This document shows, in pieces, positions 35,919 through 44,966 of a DNA stretch of 64,000 nucleotides. Position numbers and translations under genes: made by a program. The notes beneath the pieces are model-generated. The model was not told the DNA's origin. It made no database searches and saw only the letters and a list, made by a program, of their open reading frames with translations. Positions within the stretch are counted from its first letter, which is position 1, and each line of letters starts with the position of its first letter. This DNA comes from Kozakia baliensis (lineage in GTDB: Bacteria; Pseudomonadota; Alphaproteobacteria; Acetobacterales; Acetobacteraceae). The stretch spans positions 1,816,501 through 1,880,500 of the forward strand of contig NZ_CP014674.1 of assembly GCF_001787335.1 (NCBI RefSeq), written 5' to 3'.

Positions 35919-36550
35919 TCCAACAAAGCTGGAATGCTTCGATTTTCGAGAAAATCTATCAGACGAACGCCGATCCCTGGCGTTTCAAAACCAGCGCGTA
36001 CGAAAAGGAGAAGCTTGCGCGCCTGCTTACTTGGCTTCCCACGCATCGCCAACTCCATTCCATCATTGAACTTGGCTGTTCGATCGGGATCGGCACGCGC
36101 GCCTTATCGGAAAAATGCGATCATATCCTGGCGATCGATGCAGCCGCCAACGCTTTGTTGCGCGCTCGACATCATTGCGCCGAACGCCACAACGTTACGT
36201 TCCTCCAAGCTTTTTTGCCCGAAAAATGCCCGACCCAACCGCAAAACCATTATGATTTCGCGGTTATTTCCGAACTCCTCTATTTCCTAAATCAGAACGA
36301 CATCAAGCTTCTCGCCATCAAACTTCTGCCTTTGCTCACACGCTCGGCCTCCATCCTGCTCGTCAACTGGACCGGGCGTACCGATACGCCCTGCACAGGA
36401 GATCAGGCCGTAGAAATTTTCATCCAAACATGTCAACAGGCTGGATGGGAGGTGGAAAGACAAGAGCGCCATCCTCAATACCGGATCGATCTATTGTCAC
36501 CAACTCCAGACTCCGCCGTTCCCACGCCTCCAGCCGCGCCAGCAGCCTGA
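35915..36550 (+). CDS. NodS-like SAM-dependent methyltransferase
   Basis: Class I methyltransferase of 211 residues. The SAM site is IIELGCSIGIGTRAL, followed by acid residue LAIDAA and VISELLYFLN. The start FEKIYQTNADPWRFKTSAYEKEK resembles NodS, which N-methylates the de-acetylated glucosamine end of Nod factors. Following a PIG-L deacetylase this is a telling order: deacetylate, then N-methylate. The ATG overlaps the deacetylase stop. Its Pro/Ala-rich tail (PTPPAAPAA) overlaps the converging glycosyltransferase by about 130 bases. Confidence 0.8.
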   Translation: MIQQSWNASIFEKIYQTNADPWRFKTSAYEKEKLARLLTWLPTHRQLHSIIELGCSIGIGTRALSEKCDHILAIDAAANALLRARHHCAERHNVTFLQAFLPEKCPTQPQNHYDFAVISELLYFLNQNDIKLLAIKLLPLLTRSASILLVNWTGRTDTPCTGDQAVEIFIQTCQQAGWEVERQERHPQYRIDLLSPTPDSAVPTPPAAPAA

Positions 36551-37436
36551 CGGCCGCGCGGTGATGCCGGGGCAGTTCGGAACGGCGAATCAACCGAGCA
36601 TTGCCCGCAATCCGACTGCGTAAACGACGAAACCGATCCAATGCCGGTTCAAAGGCATCATCGAGAAATTCGTCCTGGCGGATTAGGCGGCGCGCGATCG
36701 TCTCAGCCATTCCACCGGCAGCACGCCCGACCACACGCGCCGAAACCCATACCCAAACATCCGGCGCATGGCGGACTGGAACCCCCACCGAACGCAATGC
36801 GGCATAGAATGCACGGTCCTCGCCCGTAGGAATGAGTGGAATGCCTCCTGTCATGGCCAATGCTTCGCATGTCACGGCAATGCTTGCGCCGGAGCGTTCC
36901 GAATGGCGCGGCCAAGGATCGTGCGCATCGGGCGATAGGATCGTCCCTATGCGTTCCAGCAAAGCCCCGTATGCTAATTCAGCGTCATCATCCGCCTGAA
37001 GATGCGCCGGTATGTCATCCGCTTCGTTCGGGTCCAACAAAGCCCGCCCAAATACTGCACCCACCTGAAAATTCCCAAATGCCCGAATTGTATTCCTGAT
37101 CCAGCCCGGCCCGACGCGGCTATCCGCATCGGTCGAGAAGATCAGCCCTTCCGCTGGAGAAAGCGTCATAGCGAGAGACACCGCATCGTGCCGCGCTTGC
37201 CCGGCATGAGAATGCGCCGCATCGTAATGGCGCTCTTCCACCAAAATTTCACACGGGAAAAACGGTTTCAGCGCCTCAATACGTGCACGCGTCTTATCCG
37301 TGGAGTTATTGACAAGCACCACGATGCGATGAGGCCGGATAGCGTCCGGCGCTATGAGCGAGCGAAGGCAATTTTCGATACGTTCTTCTTCGTTCCGTGC
37401 CGGGATGGCCACGGTCCGCCATCTGTTTTCGAACAT
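36420..37436 (-). CDS. glycosyltransferase family 2
   Basis: GT-A glycosyltransferase of 338 residues. N-terminal VAIPARNEEERIENCLRSL, then VVLVNNSTDKTRARIE and the metal-site DADSRVGPGW are family hallmarks. The C-terminal third is helical, with many Arg residues, and has no obvious membrane helix, so the enzyme is cytoplasmic or peripheral. It converges on the methyltransferase with an antisense overlap at 36420-36550. Its donor and acceptor are unknown, but it belongs by position to the deacetylase/methyltransferase cluster. Confidence 0.85.
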   Translation of the reverse strand: MFENRWRTVAIPARNEEERIENCLRSLIAPDAIRPHRIVVLVNNSTDKTRARIEALKPFFPCEILVEERHYDAAHSHAGQARHDAVSLAMTLSPAEGLIFSTDADSRVGPGWIRNTIRAFGNFQVGAVFGRALLDPNEADDIPAHLQADDDAELAYGALLERIGTILSPDAHDPWPRHSERSGASIAVTCEALAMTGGIPLIPTGEDRAFYAALRSVGVPVRHAPDVWVWVSARVVGRAAGGMAETIARRLIRQDEFLDDAFEPALDRFRRLRSRIAGNARLIRRSELPRHHRAAVRLLARLEAWERRSLELVTIDRSGIEDGALVFPPPIQPVDMFG

Positions 37437-37527
37437 TCGGGACCATCATTTGGCGAAGAATTCTCAAATACCGTATGAAAATTTATCGCATGGAAAATCA
37501 TTATGGAAAATCGAAGGAGCGCATCAG

Positions 37528-37683
37528 CTAAATACCGGCGCACTTTCTAAAACTACTACCTCTGCGCCCAGCCTCCGAAGATTTTTCGCGCACTTGAGCG
37601 AAATCGCCGCAGTTGTGCGAAGCGCTACAGTGGTTATTAATGACCCGAACAGGATAAGAGTTCCCGTTCATAGTAACGAACAT
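37528..37683 (-). CDS. possible small protein (51 aa)
   Basis: A reverse-strand frame starting MFVTMNGNSYPVRV with AGGAG seven bases before the ATG and ending in TAG at 37528. The product is polar, with a basic helix FAQVREKSSEAGRRGS. It has two Cys near the middle (NNHCSASHNCG) and one near the end. No family recognised. The good ribosome site is the main support; the gene could be chance. Confidence 0.35.
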   Translation of the reverse strand: MFVTMNGNSYPVRVINNHCSASHNCGDFAQVREKSSEAGRRGSSFRKCAGI

Positions 37684-38202
37684 AATCTTGCTCCTAGGTG
37701 CGCACGGTCTTTCGAACGTCGAAGCATCGTCCTTGTTCTCAACCAGATCGTACGCCTTCTCCCAAACGGAACTTTCGAAAGGAGGTTCCTCCTATTTGTA
37801 AGCAAGATTTCTTTTCCATGGTCGTTCAACAACTTTTGCAATCTGCCACGATAAGGAAATGAACGGTTTTAATCGTGCTTGAAGAGTGCACACGCGTTCA
37901 CCTTGAACTCACTCTCCTTTGGTCAAGAAAGCGTGATCCTAACAAGGACACATTGCTAAATTGTAATTTTTAATTATCTTTGCTTTTGCAGAATCTCCAG
38001 AGATTCACACGAAATAGAATCTTCTTTTCCTTATGTATTAATTCTTTATCCAATTCATATTTTCGCCATTAGGTGTTCTGACAAGATTTTTTCGAAATAA
38101 TTATTTATATTCAGAGCAATAATTCAATAAATATACCAACAAAATCACCATCGCATCGGTCAAGATAACCTTTCAACGATCGAACAATTGGACCAAATAC
38201 TG
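37684..38202. other. intergenic region without clear gene
   Basis: About 500 bases with no coding sequence I can support. It includes AGGAGG TT CCTCCT (37780-37793), a small hairpin that could pair as ribosome-site mimic, and a very AT-rich segment from about 37960 to 38150 that likely holds the promoter of the lactonase operon. Confidence 0.45.
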
Positions 38203-39117
38203 ATGTCAGGAAGCCCCTATGAAGTCTTCGATGAGAGTTTTCGTAAACTCATCAATCATACAGCCCATGTCCAGAAGCTGCACACCGGTTGCCGTTGGAC
38301 CGAAGGCCCCGCTTATTTCCCCGCCGGGCGCTATCTGATCTGGTCCGACATTCCAAATAATCGCATGCTCCGTTACGACGAATGCAACGATGCCGTCAGC
38401 ATCTTCCGTAACCCTTCCTACTATTCGAACGGCAACACAATCGACCGTCAGGGAAGGCTCGTTACTTGCGAACATGGCAGCCGCCGCGTGACGCGCACCG
38501 AAATCAATGGGAAAATAACCGTTATCGCGGATCACTATGACGGGAGGCGTCTCAACAGCCCCAATGATGTCGTCGTCAAATCCGATGGGTCCATCTGGTT
38601 TACGGACCCAACTTACGGGATCGATAGCGATTATGAAGGCGGAAGAAGCGAAAGCGAAATCGGCGCTTGCCATGTATACCGCGTAAATCCGGCCAACGGA
38701 CAAATCAGCGTCGTCGCCGATGATTTTATTCAGCCGAACGGTCTCGCTTTCTCACCCGATGAAACGAAACTCTATATCAGCGATACCGGGCGCACGCATT
38801 CCAATTCCAATCCTGCTCATATCCGAGTTTTCAACGTCACGGATGACAACAAGCTTTCAGGCGGAGAGGTCTTTTCGGAATGCAGTTCCGGCCTTTTCGA
38901 TGGTTTCCGCCTCGATGAAGCCGGGCGTCTCTGGAGCAGCGCCTATGATGGCGTGCACTGCATCAACTCCGACGGCAGACTGATCGGCAAAATCCTTATC
39001 CCGGAAATCGTCGCCAATCTGTGCTTCGGCGGCTTGCACCGCAACCGCCTCTATATCTGCGGCACGACCTCTATTTACGGCGTCTATTTGTTCGATAACG
39101 GCACGCCAACTTTTTGA
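38203..39117 (+). CDS. SMP-30/gluconolactonase-family lactonase
   Basis: Six-bladed propeller of about 304 residues that hydrolyses aldonolactones. It shows TGCRWTEGPAYFPAGRYLIWSD with the metal-site Glu, NTIDRQGRLVTCEHGSRR, LNSPNDVVVKSDGSIWFTDP and GFRLDEAGRLWSSAYDG, all at family positions. No signal peptide at the start at 38203, so cytoplasmic. The start is uncertain by a few codons because no strong ribosome site is seen. It is the first gene of the second sugar ABC operon, so a lactone formed from the imported sugar or sugar acid is a reasonable substrate. Confidence 0.85.
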   Translation: MSGSPYEVFDESFRKLINHTAHVQKLHTGCRWTEGPAYFPAGRYLIWSDIPNNRMLRYDECNDAVSIFRNPSYYSNGNTIDRQGRLVTCEHGSRRVTRTEINGKITVIADHYDGRRLNSPNDVVVKSDGSIWFTDPTYGIDSDYEGGRSESEIGACHVYRVNPANGQISVVADDFIQPNGLAFSPDETKLYISDTGRTHSNSNPAHIRVFNVTDDNKLSGGEVFSECSSGLFDGFRLDEAGRLWSSAYDGVHCINSDGRLIGKILIPEIVANLCFGGLHRNRLYICGTTSIYGVYLFDNGTPTF

Positions 39118-39157
39118 CCCCATCATTTTAGGACCGACAATGAAATTGGGACCGACA

Positions 39158-40260
39158 ATGAAAAAAGCGACTTTCCTGACTTTCAGCATTATCGGCGCAC
39201 TCACCGTATACGCTCCGGCGCAAGCCGAGACCTACGCGCCCAAATGCTTTGCGCCATTGAACGCCAATACGAAAACCATCAATTTTCCTGCCAAGAAAGG
39301 CCCTTATAAAATCGGCTTCGCCAATGGCTTCATCGGCAATGGTTGGCGTGTGCAAATGCTGCAAACACTTCGTGCCTACGCCGAAACGCCGGAAATGAAA
39401 CCCCAGATCAAGGAATTGCGCATCGTAAGCGTTGGAACGGATGTATCCGCGCAGATCGCTTCGATGGATAATTTCATCAATGCGGGAATGGACGCGATCA
39501 TTGTGGACGCCAACAGTCCCACCGCCTTTAAACCCGTCCTGCGCCGCGCGCAGCAGGCGGGCGTGCTCATCGTTTCCTTCGATAATATTTTCGACGGCGC
39601 GGAAAAATATAACAATCTCATCCAGGTCAATCAGGACCAATACGCCATCGGAAAGCTTAGTGCCGAATGGCTCCTTCACAATATGAAGGAAAAAAACAAA
39701 ATCCTAGAAGTCCGCGGCGTGCCAGGCAACAGCGTGGACAGAGACCGTCATCAAGGTTTCCGCGATGCATTGAAGGAAGGTGGCAATCCTCAAGTCGTGG
39801 AGGTGGTCGGGAATTGGGATGACGGCGCTGGGCAGAAAGCCGTGGCGGATGCTTTGGCCGTTAACGGAAGCTTTGATGGCATTTACACTCAAGGTGGCAG
39901 TATCGGTGTAACGCATGGTTTGCTGGATAGCCACAAACCTCTGGTCCCCATTGCCGGAGAAGGAGAAAACGGCTTCCGCAAACTCATCGCCTCTCATAGC
40001 AAGGAAGGGCTGTTGGGAGAGTCCATCGGCCAGTCTCCCGCGCTGGTCGCTGTTTCGCTCAAAGCCGCCGTTGCGGCTCTGCAAGGGAAGCCCGTCCCCA
40101 GGAAATCCGGGTCCCGCTGCCTGAAGCCAATTACAAGACCCTCGAACCCGGCAAGAATTATTTCCCGGATTTGACGGACACATTCTTCGCGGCCCGTGAC
40201 TTCCCCGTTTGCGATATTTCCCTCTCCGCCGAGAGCATCATCGGTCAACCGTCCAAGTAA
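39158..40260 (+). pseudogene. sugar ABC substrate-binding protein with frameshift near the C-terminus
   Basis: Periplasmic receptor: signal peptide MKKATFLTFSIIGALTVYAPAQA, then YKIGFANGFIGNGWRVQML and AIIVDANSPTAFKPVLRRA. The frame runs to 40174 but loses homology after LQGKPVP; another frame picks up at once with IRVPLPEANYKTLEPG and YFPDLTDTFFAARDFPVCD to a stop at 40260. One extra C in the CCCC run at 40096-40099 would restore a single frame, so this is a one-base deletion, real or from sequencing. Without it the product lacks the last 50 or so residues in correct form. The start region carries a near-duplicate GGACCGACAATGAAA, so the first of the two ATGs (39140) is an alternative. Confidence 0.75.
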
Positions 40261-40281
40261 ATTTCCAGATGGAGAGCAGGC

Positions 40282-41838
40282 ATGAACGCTGTCACTTCGA
40301 CAATTTTGGAAACGATGCCTCCTCTCCTGGAACTTAAAGGCGTGACGAAACATTACGGTGCCGTCACCGCTCTTTCAGAAGGCAATCTGGTCTGCCGAAG
40401 CCATACGATCCACGCCATCATGGGAGAAAACGGCGCGGGTAAAAGCACACTGATCAAAATCATCGCAGGCGTCGTTTCCCCAAGCGATGGGCAGATTTTT
40501 CTGGATGGAAAGCCGATTTCCTTTACCGGCCCGACCGACGCCCAAAAACATGGCTGCGTTTGTGTGTTTCAGGAATTGTCCTTAGTGCCGGACCTTACCG
40601 TCGCCGAAAATATCGTCATGATTTCACCGCCGCGTAAATTCGGGCTTATCGACGCCAAAGCACAGCGCCGCGAGGCGGAAAAGCTTCTAGCGCTCGTCGG
40701 TTGCGAAGATATCGATACGCGCGCGCGTGTAAAAGATTTGCCGTTATCCCGACGTCAAATGATCGAAATCGCCAAAGCGCTCAGTTTCAAACCGCGCTTG
40801 CTTATTCTCGATGAAGCTACTTCGGCGCTGACGGCGGAAGATGTCGGAAAAGTATATGCTCTTCTCCGCCGATTACGCCAGGAAGGAACCTGTATCCTCT
40901 ACATCTCCCATCGTATGCACGAAATCCGCGAACTTGCCGATGTCTGCTCGGTTTTCGCCAATGGCCGCCATATCCAAACCTTTCGGCATGGGGAGCACAC
41001 GGAAGGCGAGATCGTCAAAATGATGATCGGGCGTGAAATCTCCCATCTTTTTCCTTCCAAACCCTGGCGGAATTTCGAGGACGACAAACCCGCACTCGAA
41101 GCGAGAAATCTAATCTGGGAGCCACGGCTTCGCAATGTCAGCGCTTCCGTCATGCCGGGTGAGATCTTCGGCCTCGGCGGACTGGATGGGCAAGGACAGC
41201 GCGAGTTTCTCCTGGCTTTATTCGGTTGCTTAGTCGGCGTTTCCGGCGAAATTCTTGTTGACGGAATGCCGACATATTTCCGCAGCCCCGCCAACGCCAA
41301 AAAACAACCCAACGCATTGGCCCTCATCCCTGAGGACCGAAAAAGCGAAGGACTGATGCTTAAAATGAGCGTTGCGGAAAATCTAACTGCCGCAACGCTC
41401 ATGCAGTGCCGCAACGGCTTGTTCGTCAGTCGCACCAAAGAGCGCGAGGCGGTCGAGAACATCGTCCACCGTATGCAGATCAAAGCCATTCCGGATCTGC
41501 CGGTCGAGACATTATCCGGCGGCAACCAGCAGAAGGTCGTGATCGGTAGATGGCTCCTCGCCAATCCGAATATCCTGCTGCTGAACGACCCTACTCGTGG
41601 CATCGATATCGGCACCAAGCAGGAAATCTATCGCCTCCTGCGCGAACTGGCCGATAACGGCACAACCATTGTCTTTTACTCGACGGATTATGACGAACTC
41701 ATCGGTCTCTGCGACCGTGTCGCGATTTTTTACGCTGGACAAATCATCCGCACACTCAAGGACGGAGACATCACCGAAGAAGCGATTGTCGCCAACGCAT
41801 TGAACGTAACCCAAGCCGAGGAAGCACAAGCGTTATGA
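40282..41838 (+). CDS. sugar ABC transporter ATP-binding protein, RbsA-like
   Basis: Double ABC ATPase of 518 residues. Domain one has Walker A GENGAGKSTL and Walker B LLILDEATSAL; the Q-loop reads FQELSLVPDLT. Domain two has LSGGNQQKVVIGRWLL and LLLNDPTRGIDIGTK; here Walker B has Asn-Asp instead of Asp-Glu, so its catalytic Glu is replaced. Homologous to the ATPase at 21509 but clearly separate. It starts 21 bases after the binding protein gene and overlaps the next permease by 4 bases. Confidence 0.92.
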   Translation: MNAVTSTILETMPPLLELKGVTKHYGAVTALSEGNLVCRSHTIHAIMGENGAGKSTLIKIIAGVVSPSDGQIFLDGKPISFTGPTDAQKHGCVCVFQELSLVPDLTVAENIVMISPPRKFGLIDAKAQRREAEKLLALVGCEDIDTRARVKDLPLSRRQMIEIAKALSFKPRLLILDEATSALTAEDVGKVYALLRRLRQEGTCILYISHRMHEIRELADVCSVFANGRHIQTFRHGEHTEGEIVKMMIGREISHLFPSKPWRNFEDDKPALEARNLIWEPRLRNVSASVMPGEIFGLGGLDGQGQREFLLALFGCLVGVSGEILVDGMPTYFRSPANAKKQPNALALIPEDRKSEGLMLKMSVAENLTAATLMQCRNGLFVSRTKEREAVENIVHRMQIKAIPDLPVETLSGGNQQKVVIGRWLLANPNILLLNDPTRGIDIGTKQEIYRLLRELADNGTTIVFYSTDYDELIGLCDRVAIFYAGQIIRTLKDGDITEEAIVANALNVTQAEEAQAL

Positions 41839-42848
41839 GCGAATTTCCCTCCGCCTCCTTAATGGCCCGGCGGGCGAGCTTATCCTATTGGCTGCATTAC
41901 AACGCCATCGTCTTATTGGCGGCACTCATCTTCATCGCCATGTTCGCGGTCTATCTCATTCTGCTGCCACGTGGCATTTCGACCGGCATTATGGTGACAG
42001 CGGCCAATAAAGGCGTTCTTCTCGCCCTTGTCGCCGCTGCGCAGACTTTCCCGGTCCTCACCGGAGGGATCGATCTTTCCGTGGGCGCCATCGTGATCAT
42101 GACGAATTGCCTCGCATCCAATTACGTTAACGGCAATCCTCTTCATATCGCCGAAGGATGCGCCCTTACGCTGATTTGCGGCCTCGCAGGAGGCGCCATC
42201 AACGCACTGGCCGTCGTCGTCGGGCGGTTGCAGCCCATTATCGCAACCTTGGCTTCCAGCACTGTTTTCTACGGTATCTCTCTTTTGTTTCGCCCGGAAC
42301 CGGGCGGCGATGTCGATGACGATTTCGCCAGCTTCATGACCGGCGCGATCGGCTGGATTCCAATTTCGCTCATTATCCTCTGCGCACTCTTATTGCTTGT
42401 CTGGCTTCCTTTCCGGACTTCCATGATCGGCCGTTCCATTTACGCTGTCGGTTCGGCGGAAAGCGCCGCCTATATGTCCGGCATCCATGTCGGTCGCGCA
42501 AAGGCCGCTTCTTATATTCTCGCCGGATTTTTCTCCGCCATCGCAGGCCTGCTTCTCACGCTGATCTCAGAATCCGCCCAGGCCAGCATGACCAATGCGG
42601 GAGATCTGACGTTAAACTCCATCGCTGCCGTCGTCATCGGCGGGACCTCGCTATTCGGTGGTGTCGGCGGCTTGCCCGGCTCCATTTTAGGTGCGTTCAT
42701 TCTGCGCACCATCGGCGATCTGCTCTTCGTCCTCAACGCTCCAGCGCTTTGGCAACCGCTGTTTCAAGGCGTCGTGCTGCTTGTCGCCGTGGGCCTCGGC
42801 GCGCTTCCCCTTCTACGTGTCCGCAACCGTCTGGAAGCTTTTCGATGA
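41835..42848 (+). CDS. sugar ABC transporter permease 1, RbsC-like
   Basis: Inner-membrane permease of 337 residues with about nine helices. It has FPVLTGGIDLSVGAIVIM and GRSIYAVGSAESAAYMSGI, both characteristic of monosaccharide importers. Its ATG lies in the ATPase stop (ATGA). A second, less similar permease follows, also overlapping; the pair probably forms a heterodimeric channel. Confidence 0.92.
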   Translation: MSEFPSASLMARRASLSYWLHYNAIVLLAALIFIAMFAVYLILLPRGISTGIMVTAANKGVLLALVAAAQTFPVLTGGIDLSVGAIVIMTNCLASNYVNGNPLHIAEGCALTLICGLAGGAINALAVVVGRLQPIIATLASSTVFYGISLLFRPEPGGDVDDDFASFMTGAIGWIPISLIILCALLLLVWLPFRTSMIGRSIYAVGSAESAAYMSGIHVGRAKAASYILAGFFSAIAGLLLTLISESAQASMTNAGDLTLNSIAAVVIGGTSLFGGVGGLPGSILGAFILRTIGDLLFVLNAPALWQPLFQGVVLLVAVGLGALPLLRVRNRLEAFR

Positions 42849-43858
42849 CTGTCGGAACTTCTCCCCTCCCAACGCCGCGCCCTCAGGGACGCCTCCTCGT
42901 GCCCTGGCTTGCGCAATGGCTTCGGCGCCACGAACCCTCATTTCTGATCGGTTGCGGATGTATCCTGCTGATCCTGTTCATCGGGGGCATTTATAATAGC
43001 CATTTTTTGACGCTCCCCTACCTTCTCCAGCAGCTTCAAGTAGCGTCCTATCTCGGCATCGTCGCCGCCGGAGCGATGACCGTCATCCTGCTCGGCCATA
43101 TCGATCTTTCAGTGCCCTGGACCATGACGACGAGCGCCATGCTCGCCACCGGACTTGCCGGGAATTTCGCACACGGCATTTTGGCGCTGCCGATCGCACT
43201 GGCCATCGGTGCCGCCATCGGCTTGGCGAACGGTCTCGGTGTCGCTTACGTACGCATACCCTCCATGATCTTTACCCTCGGCATGAACGCTGTCCTGCAA
43301 GGATTGATGGTGCTCTATACTGGCGGTTCCGCTCCCTCCAGTTCTGCCACCCCTTTGGGCATCTGGCTCTCGAACGTCCATATCATTCCCGGTATCGCGA
43401 ATGCCGTTTTCTGCTGGGTTGCAGTCTCCGCGGGTATGATCATCTTATTGCGCTTCACCGTGCTCGGTCGCACTATCTATGCAATAGGCAACCGCGAGCG
43501 CGCCGCCTATCTTTGCGGTCTACCCGTTCGTGGCGCCATCCTCGGCGCTTTCATGTTGGCGGGTATCGCCAGCGCCTTTGCAGGCCTTCTTCTTACCGGA
43601 TACGCAGGCAAAGCTTATCAAGGCATGGGAGACAGCTACCTCATGCCCGCCATCGCCGCCGTCGTTTTAGGCGGCACGAGCATTGCTGGAGGGCATGGCA
43701 CCTATAAAGGCACTGTCATGGGAACTATCCTCATCGTGGTTCTGCAAAGCGTTCTCGCTGTCATGCAAATGCCTGATGCCGGTCGCCAAATTATTTATGG
43801 CGTCATTATTTTTTCCATGCTGATGCTTTATGGAAGATCACCTCAAAACGCACGTTGA
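42845..43858 (+). CDS. sugar ABC transporter permease 2, RbsC-like
   Basis: Permease of about 337 residues. Landmarks are AGAMTVILLGHIDLSVPWTM, TIYAIGNRERAAYLCGL and AGGHGTYKGTVMGTI. The ATG overlaps the stop of permease 1 (ATGA). GHIDLSVP replaces GGIDLSVG, suggesting a diverged partner of permease 1 rather than a recent copy. Confidence 0.92.
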   Translation: MTVGTSPLPTPRPQGRLLVPWLAQWLRRHEPSFLIGCGCILLILFIGGIYNSHFLTLPYLLQQLQVASYLGIVAAGAMTVILLGHIDLSVPWTMTTSAMLATGLAGNFAHGILALPIALAIGAAIGLANGLGVAYVRIPSMIFTLGMNAVLQGLMVLYTGGSAPSSSATPLGIWLSNVHIIPGIANAVFCWVAVSAGMIILLRFTVLGRTIYAIGNRERAAYLCGLPVRGAILGAFMLAGIASAFAGLLLTGYAGKAYQGMGDSYLMPAIAAVVLGGTSIAGGHGTYKGTVMGTILIVVLQSVLAVMQMPDAGRQIIYGVIIFSMLMLYGRSPQNAR

Positions 43859-43890
43859 TCCCGTTTGAATACACAATATTTGGAGCCGCA

Positions 43891-44790
43891 GTGTCAGCAT
43901 TTAAAAAAATCGGCTTTATCGGCACAGGTATCATGGGTTCCCATATGGCCAGACGTTTGGCGCAAGCCGGATATTCCGTCGCCGCCTGGAACCGCACTGC
44001 TGAAAAAGCGCAAAGATTGAGCCAGTACGGCGTGCGTTTTGCGTCAACACCGGAAAATGCAGCATCCGAGGCCGATATCGTGATCTGCATGCTGAGTTCG
44101 GACGCCGCCTGCCAGGAAGTACTTCCCGCCATTTTGGACACGCTCACGCCAAACTCCCTTCTACTCGTCATGAGTTCCATTTCCGTCGCCGCCGCACGTA
44201 AGCAGGCTCAAGACGCGCAGGCACGGGGCATACGCTATTTGGATGCGCCGGTTTCCGGCGGCGAAGCCGGTGCGCGGGATGGAAAACTCGCCATCATGGC
44301 GGGCGGAAACGCCGCAACCTTTGAAGATGCCCTCCCCGTTTTCCAGATACTCGGTCGCCCAACGCTAGTTGGAGAGGCCGGAAGCGGATCCCTCGCCAAA
44401 CTTGCCAACCAAATGATCGTCGCCGGTACGATTGCGTTGATTGCAGAAGCTTTCACCCTTGCCAAAGAAGGCGGCGTTCATCTCGATCGCCTTCGCGAGG
44501 CTTTAAACGGAGGTTTCGCCGACTCTCCTATTCTGGAAGGGCAAGGTCTGCGTATGATCGAACAGAATTTCACGCCAGGCGGCCCGGCGAAATATCAAAT
44601 CAAAGATTCCGGTGCGGCGCTCAGCTTGGCCCAATCTATGCATCTGACGTTACCGATCTCCGAAACCGTAGATCATCTTTTTCGGCGCATGGTCGAAGCG
44701 GGCGACGGTGAATTGGATCACAGTGCCGTTATTCGCGAAATTCAGCGTGAAAACGGACTCCCGATTTCGCCCCCACACCCGAAAGCGTAA
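43891..44790 (+). CDS. 3-hydroxyisobutyrate dehydrogenase-family NAD(P)-dependent oxidoreductase (GarR-like)
   Basis: Beta-hydroxyacid dehydrogenase of about 299 residues. The Rossmann motif GFIGTGIMGSHMARRL opens it, the substrate segment DAPVSGGEAGARDGKL is in the middle and the catalytic Lys lies in SGSLAKLANQMIV. It resembles tartronate semialdehyde reductase (GarR) and related enzymes. A GTG start at 43891 with GGAG five bases upstream gives the normal N-terminus; a TTG frame start overlapping the permease is less likely. Last gene of the ABC operon, so it may reduce a semialdehyde made from the imported sugar acid. Confidence 0.85.
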   Translation: MSAFKKIGFIGTGIMGSHMARRLAQAGYSVAAWNRTAEKAQRLSQYGVRFASTPENAASEADIVICMLSSDAACQEVLPAILDTLTPNSLLLVMSSISVAAARKQAQDAQARGIRYLDAPVSGGEAGARDGKLAIMAGGNAATFEDALPVFQILGRPTLVGEAGSGSLAKLANQMIVAGTIALIAEAFTLAKEGGVHLDRLREALNGGFADSPILEGQGLRMIEQNFTPGGPAKYQIKDSGAALSLAQSMHLTLPISETVDHLFRRMVEAGDGELDHSAVIREIQRENGLPISPPHPKA

Positions 44791-44966
44791 CCCCGACCCA
44801 GTATCTGCTGAAGTTTTCCCCGTATTGTGATGGGGTTTCGGCGCGGTTGAGCATCTTCGCAGACCCTCGGGCTTACCGTTTGCCTTATAAAGGTCGCCAT
44901 TGTCGTTCTTATGGAAAAGACTGCTTTCTTTTCATTTTTGAAATTGAACAACGTCGCCCGATTGAC

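Noticed and set aside
37354-37854. Plus-strand frame of 166 codons
   Set aside because: Starts inside the glycosyltransferase gene, has mixed composition and no recognisable domain; probably chance.
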